Assembly: GCA_020349865.1 (NCBI GenBank)
Contig: CP070700.1
Coordinates: 3,576,178-3,598,338, forward strand
Direction: 5' to 3'
Origin: Desulfobacteraceae bacterium
Lineage (GTDB): Bacteria > Desulfobacterota > DSM-4660 > Desulfatiglandales > Desulfatiglandaceae
Length of the DNA: 22,161 nucleotides
Below, one piece after another: positions 16,565 to 22,161 of the stretch. The number at the start of each line of letters is the position of its first letter. Position 1 is the stretch's first letter. The position numbers were made by a program, and so were the translations under genes. The notes under the pieces are model-generated. The model was not told the origin of the DNA. It searched no databases and was given only the letters and a program-made list of their open reading frames with translations.

Positions 16565-17548
16565 ATGGAATGTGCCAAAGCAAAAGATCTCTTTTCTGAA
16601 TATATTGATGGCACTTTGGATGCACAAACCAAAGCCAACATTAATGAGCATCTGTTGACCTGTCCTCTTTGCAAGGATGAACTTCTTTCAATGAAAGAGT
16701 TGGTTAAAGAATTGAGATCACTTGAGTCACTTAAAGCTTCAGACGATTTCCTTGAAAAACTTCATGAACGTTTGGAACCGCGCTTTAGTTTTAGAAAAAT
16801 ATTGCGGATACTGTTTGTTCCAGGGCGGATAAAGATCCCACTGGAGTTTGCCACGGCCACGGCAATGGCTATACTTATCTTTTCCATAATATATATTCAA
16901 CAGCCAGAAGAAATGATCCCGGAGGTTCCTCTAAGTTCAAGGCATGCTAAGATAACCGAAAAGACTTCCGCGGACATAGCTAGTCCAACAGTAAAAGAGG
17001 AAGCATACGTATCCAAGCCTGTTGTTGAAAAGGCGACGGCACAACCTCCAGCCAAAAAAAGAGAAATCATTGAATTTGCACTTTTGATAGAAAAAGAGGG
17101 ATCCGGAAAAGTCTATGGGCCAAGTGAAGCCGTGGACAAGGAGCAAGCCCAAAGAAGTGAAACAGAAAGACCGAGAATGGCAAGACCGGCAGCCCCAAAG
17201 GCTGAGATGAAAACGGATACGTTAAAGAAGGAGAAGCAGATCGCTGGATTGGCAATACAAGAAAGGTCTGTACTTGAAGAAGAACCTCTGTCATCCTTTT
17301 CCCGTTTACATGAGACACTTACCAAAGTGAAGGAACAAATAAGGCTGGTAGATGGAAAAATTTTAATAGTAGAATATGAGCCGCATACCGACCGTCCACA
17401 ATCTATCCTTGCAGAGATTCCCGCCAGAAACTACACATCCTTTTGTTACAAACTAAACCGGTTGGCTATACTCCAGAACGCCCCTCCAACTATATCTGAA
17501 AAAGGCCAAAGTACCCTCCAGATTCTAATACGTTTCCTCTCCTCATAA
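16565..17548 (+). CDS. Zinc-finger anti-sigma factor with long periplasmic domain
   Basis: This 327-residue single-pass membrane protein has an N-terminal ZAS/zf-HC2 domain with C3 and H29-X3-C33-X2-C36, the zinc motif that holds ECF sigma factors. A transmembrane helix lies at about 93-112. A Pro/Lys/Glu-rich periplasmic stretch (115-240) follows, then a C-terminal domain (about 245-327, QIRLVDGKILIVEYEPHTD and QSILAEIPARNYTSF) that looks like an alpha/beta sensor fold, possibly the DUF2275-type tail of deltaproteobacterial anti-sigma factors; that assignment is tentative. The start codon lies one base after the sigma stop, so the two are cotranscribed. Release of the sigma by proteolysis or by a ligand of the tail is inference. 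Confidence 0.88.
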   Translation: MECAKAKDLFSEYIDGTLDAQTKANINEHLLTCPLCKDELLSMKELVKELRSLESLKASDDFLEKLHERLEPRFSFRKILRILFVPGRIKIPLEFATATAMAILIFSIIYIQQPEEMIPEVPLSSRHAKITEKTSADIASPTVKEEAYVSKPVVEKATAQPPAKKREIIEFALLIEKEGSGKVYGPSEAVDKEQAQRSETERPRMARPAAPKAEMKTDTLKKEKQIAGLAIQERSVLEEEPLSSFSRLHETLTKVKEQIRLVDGKILIVEYEPHTDRPQSILAEIPARNYTSFCYKLNRLAILQNAPPTISEKGQSTLQILIRFLSS

Positions 17549-17559
17549 AATCATAACAA

Positions 17560-17618
17560 TTTAGCACTTTGAAAAAAACATCATTGGATTATGGGGTTGT
17601 GGACATCTCTTTCATAAG
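17560..17618 (-). repeat. Dispersed repeat, copy B
   Basis: Minus-strand reading starts CTTATGAAAGAGATGTCC and ends TTTTTTCAAAGTGCTAAA. Both ends match copies A (12194) and C (17646). It lies 12 nt past the anti-sigma stop. Confidence 0.55.
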
Positions 17619-17645
17619 GGACTCAACAAAAATTATTGGTCACAC

Positions 17646-17707
17646 TTTAGCGTCTTGAAAAAACCAATCGTAGATTTCAGGGCCATAAGGATCTCTTTTT
17701 TCAAAAG
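17646..17707 (-). repeat. Dispersed repeat, copy C
   Basis: Minus-strand reading starts CTTTTGAAAAAAGAGATCC and ends TTTTTTCAAGACGCTAAA. TTGAAAAAA and TTTTTTCAA near its ends are exact inverted repeats, so this copy can fold into a 9-bp stem. It is in tandem with copy B. Confidence 0.55.
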
Positions 17708-17879
17708 CCGCATAAGCTGGTCGAACGCCTGCTTGTCCTTAAAAAGGGGCGCAGAGCAGGAAGATTACCCTTTTAACTAACCGGCAATGCTCATTTTTAT
17801 GGTTTGGCTACATTGCTTAATAAAGTGAGGAAATAACAGCGTATAAAATCATCAAACGAAGTGAGATAATTTGATTTTG

Positions 17880-17907
17880 GGAACTTTTTTGCCTTTGCCT
17901 TGTCTAA
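17880..17907 (+). promoter_or_regulatory. ECF (sigma-E-type) promoter of the VIT/vWA gene
   Basis: GGAACTT (17880-17886), exactly 15 nt, then GTCTAA (17902-17907) is a perfect match to the E. coli sigma-E consensus. It has the same spacing as the promoter in front of the ECF sigma gene. Transcription would begin near 17913, giving a leader of about 37 nt. Confidence 0.85.
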
Positions 17908-17935
17908 TAGCCTAAACAGAAAATAAGACACGAAG

Positions 17936-17942
17936 AGGAGGT
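17936..17942 (+). promoter_or_regulatory. Strong ribosome-binding site of the VIT/vWA gene
   Basis: AGGAGGT, a full Shine-Dalgarno, lies seven bases before ATG 17950. It fixes the start and is the best ribosome site in the window, suggesting high translation once the promoter is active. Confidence 0.85.
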
Positions 17943-17949
17943 AAAGGAA

Positions 17950-20322
17950 ATGAAAGATAAAAAGAGGATTTTAGGTTCACTGATCTTTGCTGTGTCTATG
18001 GTTTTGGCAAATGTTGTCTGCGCCCAGCCTGAAACAGAGGTAAATAAAACCCTATCACCATATTTCTTTGTTAAGAGTGACGACCCGGAAGTGGACCAAC
18101 TGCCCCTTAAATCCACATCGGTGAAGGCGAATATTTCCGGGGTAATTGCGGATGTCATTGTTACACAAGTGTATAAGAATGAAGGAAAGCGGCCGTTGGA
18201 GGCCACCTACATTTTTCCGGCCTCCACAAGGGCAGCTGTCTATGGAATGAAGATGACCATTGGGGAGAGAACCATTACCGCAAAGATTCGCAAGCGGGAA
18301 GAGGCACAACGTGAATACGAAAAGGCAAAACAAGAAGGTAAAAGCGCGTCACTTTTGGAGCAGCACAGACCTAATGTATTTCAGATGAACGTTGCAAACA
18401 TTTTGCCGGCAGATGTCATAAAAGTTGAACTCAAATACACCGAGTTACTTGTTCCGACCGATGCTGAGTACGAGTTTGTTTATCCTACTATTGTAGGACC
18501 ACGTTACTCTGATCAGCCTGCCGCGGAAGCAGCCTCAGGGGAAAATTGGATAGAGAATCCCTACCTACACCAGGGAGAATCTCCAACCTATACATTCGAC
18601 ATTACAGTCAACCTTGCCGTGGGTCTTCCGATCCAGGATCTGACTTGCTCCTCACATAAAGTTGATGTCAGCTACAAAGGACAAGCATTTGCAGCAGTAC
18701 AGTTGGATTCATCTGAAAAGTATAGGGGAAACCGAGATTTTCTGCTGAAATACCGGCTGGCCGGCGGCAAGATCGAAACGGGACTTTTGCTGTTTGAGGG
18801 AAAGGAGGAAAATTTCTTCCTGCTCATGTTACAGCCGCCAAAACATGTAAGTGAGGTCCAAATACCACCGCGTGAGTATATATTCATTGTAGATGTTTCC
18901 GGTTCCATGCATGGTTTTCCTCTAAACATATCCAAGAAGCTCCTTAAAGACCTCATTGGCAACCTTAGGCCAACCGACAGATTTAATGTGCTGCTATTCG
19001 CCGGCGGTTCCTCTATCATGTCAAAACAGTCTTTGCCCGCCACCTCTAAAAACATAACTCGTGCCATCAACATGATTGAACGCCAGCGTGGGGGCGGCGG
19101 GACTAGACTCTTACCGGCCTTAAAAAGGGCGCTTTCCCTCCCAAAGGCCGAAGGGTTCTCGCGAAGTGTTGTCATGGCCACGGACGGTTATGTATCTGTT
19201 GAAGAAGAGGCCTTTGACTTTATCCGGAACAACCTCGGTAATGCAAATATGTTTACATTCGGAATCGGATCGAGCGTCAACCGCTATATTATTGAGGGGA
19301 TGGCAAGGGTTGGAATGGGCGAGCCCTTTGTCATTACAAAGCCTGAACAAGCACCTGAAAAAGCAAGGAAGTTCAGGAGGCTTATCCAGTCACCTGTTTT
19401 AACAGGGGTCAAGATTAATTTTGGTAGATTTGAAGTCTACGATGTGGAGCCACCCAGCATTCCCGATGTATTGGTTGATCGCCCTGTCATTGTTTTCGGC
19501 AAATGGCATGGCAGGCCAAAAGACAATATCCTATTACAAGGGACTGCCGGTGAGCATCACTTCGTGAAACAGATTGATACAACTGAAGTAAAACCTTTGG
19601 AAATTAACTCCGCTCTGCGTTACCTATGGGCACGTTACAGGATCTCCATCCTTTCCGATTACAACAGACTGAATCCCCAAGATGAAAAAATCAAAGAGGT
19701 CATAAACCTGGGTTTAACCTACAACCTGTTGACTGCCTATACCTCTTTTGTTGCCATTGACACCCAGATTCGCCTGGGGGATGGTCATGCCATAACGGTG
19801 AAACAGCCACTTCCCTTGCCCCAGGGGGTTTCCGATTACGCAGTAGGTAAAAGATCTCTTGTAGGAAAAGGAATATGCCTTGCCACTCCATCCTCCAACA
19901 CAATGCCCCTGAAAACCAGGGTGAGGGAAGAAAAACTTGAATACAAGAATGAGGGTCGTTTGGCTTCTGACCCAGCGATAGATAAAACAGAGCATGATGG
20001 GAACCACATCCAACTCAAGAAGACTGCTGTTACGGAGGGTTTGCCAAAAGATTCGATTCAGAGATTGATCGAAAAACATATCCTCTCAATCAATCGCTGT
20101 TACACACAGGCATTAGGGAAGCAGAATAAATTGAGCGGTGAGCTTGTCTTCACATTGGATGTTGATTCAGAAGGTAAAGTCATCAAGGTGAATGCTGACA
20201 AAAGCATCAAAGGAATAAAGGAGATTGAACAGTGTATTATTCAAAAGCTCAAGAAATTACTTTTCCTGGCACCTGAACGCGGTAAGAATGCTGTTGTTAC
20301 CATTACATTTTTATTGAGGTGA
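17950..20322 (+). CDS. Exported VIT + vWA domain protein with AgmX/PglI-type C-terminal domain
   Basis: This 790-residue protein starts with a Sec signal peptide (hydrophobic 7-23, likely cleavage after VCA25). A VIT domain lies at about 38-168, with the hallmark VTQVYKNEGKRPLEATYIFP at 71-90. A vWA domain at about 309-480 has an intact metal-ion adhesion site: D315, S317, S319 (DVSGSM), T385 (GGTRLL) and D412 (ATDG). After a linker, residues 700-790 resemble the AgmX/PglI tail, with paired cysteines C717 and C762 and the strand pattern SGELVFTLDVDSEGKVIKV. No sortase motif is seen. VIT/vWA proteins usually bind other proteins; the ligand here is unknown. It has its own ECF promoter and follows the sigma/anti-sigma pair, so it is probably the main target of that sigma factor. 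Confidence 0.92.
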   Translation: MKDKKRILGSLIFAVSMVLANVVCAQPETEVNKTLSPYFFVKSDDPEVDQLPLKSTSVKANISGVIADVIVTQVYKNEGKRPLEATYIFPASTRAAVYGMKMTIGERTITAKIRKREEAQREYEKAKQEGKSASLLEQHRPNVFQMNVANILPADVIKVELKYTELLVPTDAEYEFVYPTIVGPRYSDQPAAEAASGENWIENPYLHQGESPTYTFDITVNLAVGLPIQDLTCSSHKVDVSYKGQAFAAVQLDSSEKYRGNRDFLLKYRLAGGKIETGLLLFEGKEENFFLLMLQPPKHVSEVQIPPREYIFIVDVSGSMHGFPLNISKKLLKDLIGNLRPTDRFNVLLFAGGSSIMSKQSLPATSKNITRAINMIERQRGGGGTRLLPALKRALSLPKAEGFSRSVVMATDGYVSVEEEAFDFIRNNLGNANMFTFGIGSSVNRYIIEGMARVGMGEPFVITKPEQAPEKARKFRRLIQSPVLTGVKINFGRFEVYDVEPPSIPDVLVDRPVIVFGKWHGRPKDNILLQGTAGEHHFVKQIDTTEVKPLEINSALRYLWARYRISILSDYNRLNPQDEKIKEVINLGLTYNLLTAYTSFVAIDTQIRLGDGHAITVKQPLPLPQGVSDYAVGKRSLVGKGICLATPSSNTMPLKTRVREEKLEYKNEGRLASDPAIDKTEHDGNHIQLKKTAVTEGLPKDSIQRLIEKHILSINRCYTQALGKQNKLSGELVFTLDVDSEGKVIKVNADKSIKGIKEIEQCIIQKLKKLLFLAPERGKNAVVTITFLLR

Positions 20323-20340
20323 TATTTGGTGAAACAACCC

Positions 20341-20373
20341 GGAGGGAGGCAAATAAATTATTAGCTTCCCTCC
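20341..20373. terminator. Stem-loop between convergent genes, probable bidirectional terminator
   Basis: GGAGGGAGGC (20341-20350) pairs over 10 bp (one G-U) with GCTTCCCTCC (20364-20373) around a 13-nt AT-rich loop. It lies 18 nt past the vWA stop and 50 nt from the stop of the opposing gene. No U tract follows on either strand, so termination may be weak or factor-assisted. Confidence 0.5.
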
Positions 20374-20423
20374 ACATCTCATTGTCTCACAAATTAAGCA
20401 ATATCGTTTTGGTATGGAGTTTG

Positions 20424-21407
20424 TTACTCAGAAGTCTCCAACTTTTCGTTAACAGCCTCTGAATTCGACTCCCACCATTCGCTACAGTACTCGTACTCAA
20501 GGACATCTGGGGCCCTACAACCCGTAATGGTCTCAAAGGCTTTTATCGCATTTTTTAATACTTCGAGATTTTCATCACCCGTCATAGACTCTAATAGAGC
20601 CTCGGGAACGCCAGGTTCCTTTTTTTCGGCCAGGAGTTGAGCACTCCTTGCTCGATATCGCCAGTCCGGATCGTCAATCAGGATGTCAATCAGTTCGGGT
20701 GTTAAAAGATCCGACTCTTTCGTGTTTACACCACCGGAACCCTCCACTGTAAGCATGAACTTTGCGGTTCGGGCGGAGTTCGCAAAGGCATTATTGACTT
20801 TGATAATTTCTGATTTCGCTGCAAGCTGGAGAGAATCATCACCCGGGCTGTTTACCAATTCCAGAAGCTCTTCATAAGCCGAACGACTCATGTTTCCAAT
20901 AGCGGCATCACCCAATTCTAAAATGTTGCTCCTCTTTTGAAATTTCAGCACCTCATTTGAAAGGAGTTGATAGTCCCTCTGTAGCTTTTCTCTTATCAAA
21001 GCCTGAAACTCGTCAAATTCAGTGATCTTCCCCTGTAGGTTTTGTCGAAAGCGCCTCATCTCTGGATCAATTTGCCGCTGCATCAGACCCGTAGCTTTTG
21101 TTTTGACCACGTCCTCAAGGAATTTTTGGACTCCCGGCTCCTCAAACTGTTTGGCAATTCTTTCCAGAGCAATTTTTTCCAGACCCTCCCTAATACCCCA
21201 AAGACTTAGCACCGTTATGATGGCAAGAGCTCCGGCCAAAAAACACATATCGCGAAGTATATTTCGTTTAAGCCCTTTAATAACTCGCTGTTCTTCTTCT
21301 CGAGAAAACCGTCCCAGTTCATCACCCAGTAGTTTCTTGCATTCCGGACAGGCCAGCAAAAGATCATTTTCTACTTTGTACCCGCAATTTGGACAGATCC
21401 TTGTCAT
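20424..21407 (-). CDS. Zinc-ribbon membrane protein with HEAT-like repeats
   Basis: This 327-residue protein begins with a zinc ribbon, C5-X2-C8 and C20-X2-C23 (ICPNCGYKV ... LACPECKKL). One transmembrane helix follows at about 54-71, then long charged helices (75-190, probably coiled). A HEAT-like helical-repeat part comes last, at about 190-300 (PELIDILIDDPDWRYRARSA, ENLEVLKNAIKAFETITG). The ribbon would be cytoplasmic and the helical part on the other side, or the reverse; topology is not decided by the sequence. It is not a family I can name. It lies 90 nt after the PilZ gene on the same strand and is probably cotranscribed with it. The start lacks a clear ribosome-binding site. Confidence 0.75.
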   Translation of the reverse strand: MTRICPNCGYKVENDLLLACPECKKLLGDELGRFSREEEQRVIKGLKRNILRDMCFLAGALAIITVLSLWGIREGLEKIALERIAKQFEEPGVQKFLEDVVKTKATGLMQRQIDPEMRRFRQNLQGKITEFDEFQALIREKLQRDYQLLSNEVLKFQKRSNILELGDAAIGNMSRSAYEELLELVNSPGDDSLQLAAKSEIIKVNNAFANSARTAKFMLTVEGSGGVNTKESDLLTPELIDILIDDPDWRYRARSAQLLAEKKEPGVPEALLESMTGDENLEVLKNAIKAFETITGCRAPDVLEYEYCSEWWESNSEAVNEKLETSE

Positions 21408-21497
21408 ATTTTATCAACCAATGCCTTTGTAATTGATCACATGGGACGATCACTTATCGAGGCGAGCAGAGGTGTTAGGTCCTTTCTGAACGATCGG

Positions 21498-21833
21498 TTA
21501 CGAATACTGATCTTCCAGTATTGATATTCCAATTAGATAATGGCCCTTGAATCGCCCTTTATCATCTTTGGTCATATGCTTGATTTTTGTTTTTATGTAA
21601 TCAGTGGGTTTTGATGCTTCAACTGTGTAGTATTTCATATCCACAATATCACCAACCTTTAAGCCTCCCAATATATCAGAGCCTTCCTTTACCAATAAAC
21701 ACATGCCTTTTGATGACATATCCCATATTTTGAATTGATAAAGGGATGGGGTGTCGCCTATTGAAAATTCTACACTATAAAACTGATCCTTAACTGCCCT
21801 GGGTTCAGACCTTCTCTCTGTGAAGTTGTTCAT
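21498..21833 (-). CDS. PilZ domain protein (c-di-GMP receptor)
   Basis: This 111-residue protein consists of one PilZ domain. Both ligand motifs are intact: R8-X3-R12 (ERRSEPR) and D38-X-S40-X2-G43 (DMSSKGMCL). In known PilZ proteins these residues bind cyclic di-GMP, so a receptor role is likely. The C-terminal strand ends in GHYLIGISILE. AGGGGGA about 11 nt before the ATG is a fair ribosome-binding site. Its downstream neighbour is the zinc-ribbon/HEAT-like protein, a candidate partner. The output (motility, polysaccharide or other) cannot be told from the sequence. Confidence 0.88.
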   Translation of the reverse strand: MNNFTERRSEPRAVKDQFYSVEFSIGDTPSLYQFKIWDMSSKGMCLLVKEGSDILGGLKVGDIVDMKYYTVEASKPTDYIKTKIKHMTKDDKGRFKGHYLIGISILEDQYS

Positions 21834-21974
21834 GATAAGCTTTTCCCCCTAATTATAAGCAGCAAAATGGTTTCATTTCAAACTCCAAATAAACATATCA
21901 TAAAACACATCAATTGTCCAAAGAATTTGATAATTTTCAAGCAAATGCGAAACATGGCTCTTTGCCGGGAAGTA

Positions 21975-22161
21975 TTAAACCTGATCATTATACCAGCAAA
22001 CCTTAAATAAATGAAAAGCCCCCTTCTTTCTCAGTTCCTTTCTTAAGAAAAGCATTTTTCGCTCGATGAGCCCAAGGGTCAACAGTTCCTTTATATACTG
22101 GTACATATGGGAGGCCCTCACCCCTGTGACCTCTTCAATCTCTTTATATGATACAACACAC
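21975..22161 (-). CDS. C-terminal part of a winged-helix DNA-binding protein (partial)
   Basis: The minus strand is open from the window edge to TAA at 21975-21977, giving 61 residues. The visible part reads as a winged helix: YKEIEEVTGVRASHMYQYIK is a helix-turn-helix followed by ELLTLGLIERK and a basic wing, ending FHLFKVCWYNDQV. MarR-like regulators or the tail of a DUF234-type ATPase are both possible. The gene begins outside the window. It is 141 nt upstream of the PilZ start on the same strand. Confidence 0.6.
   Translation of the reverse strand, partial: CVVSYKEIEEVTGVRASHMYQYIKELLTLGLIERKMLFLRKELRKKGAFHLFKVCWYNDQV

Larger units (their letters stand above)
17549..17949. other. 401-nt spacer with tandem repeat copies and an ECF promoter
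   Basis: No gene is present. Two copies of the dispersed repeat stand 86 nt apart (17560-17618, 17646-17707). A hairpin CCTGCT/AGCAGG with an inner CCTT/AAGG (17728-17760) may end the sigma/anti-sigma transcript, although no U run follows. The ECF promoter of the vWA gene is at 17880-17907. Confidence 0.65.

Overview
The window reads as chromosomal DNA of a Gram-negative bacterium with moderate GC, most likely a deltaproteobacterium (Desulfobacterota). The grounds are its outer-membrane lipoprotein and SurA-type chaperone genes, the order of two parvulins, a RodZ-like gene and tyrS, a zinc-finger anti-sigma factor with a long periplasmic tail, and an exported VIT/vWA protein ending in an AgmX/PglI-type tail. 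The lineage call is inference. Most of the window is housekeeping. No phage, complete insertion sequence, CRISPR array or tRNA was seen.

Left part (1-2212). The last codons of an unknown gene are followed by rnpB (type A RNase P RNA with an unusually long P12 arm). Then come a YggT membrane protein and a YggU/DUF167 protein on the plus strand, facing an inositol-monophosphatase gene on the minus strand.

Middle (2213-13131), all minus strand. In transcription order: a MagIII/EndoIII-like glycosylase; purB; two parvulin chaperones, a RodZ-like protein and tyrS packed with 0-13 bp gaps; an RpoH-type sigma factor; a 15-TPR lipoprotein overlapping a LolB-like gene; and suhB. The TPR lipoprotein/LolB pair resembles the lbcA-lolB neighbourhood of Pseudomonas. 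Together these genes serve envelope protein folding, lipoprotein handling and heat-shock control.

Right part (13376-20322), plus strand. A stand-alone EF-G paralogue with its own sigma-70-like promoter is followed by a 308-bp nest of palindromes. Next comes the most interesting module: an ECF sigma factor, its zinc-finger anti-sigma factor and an exported VIT + vWA + AgmX/PglI-tail protein. Both the sigma gene and the vWA gene are preceded by near-identical sigma-E-type promoters (GGAACWT-N15-GTCTAA). The sequence therefore supports an autoregulated envelope-stress circuit whose target lies next to its regulator.

Right end (20424-22161), minus strand: a zinc-ribbon/HEAT-like membrane protein, a PilZ protein, and the 3' end of a winged-helix protein cut by the window edge. 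Several intergenic regions carry repeats: a 52-62 bp family seen three times, REP-like hairpins, and an IS630/Tc1-style MITE candidate.
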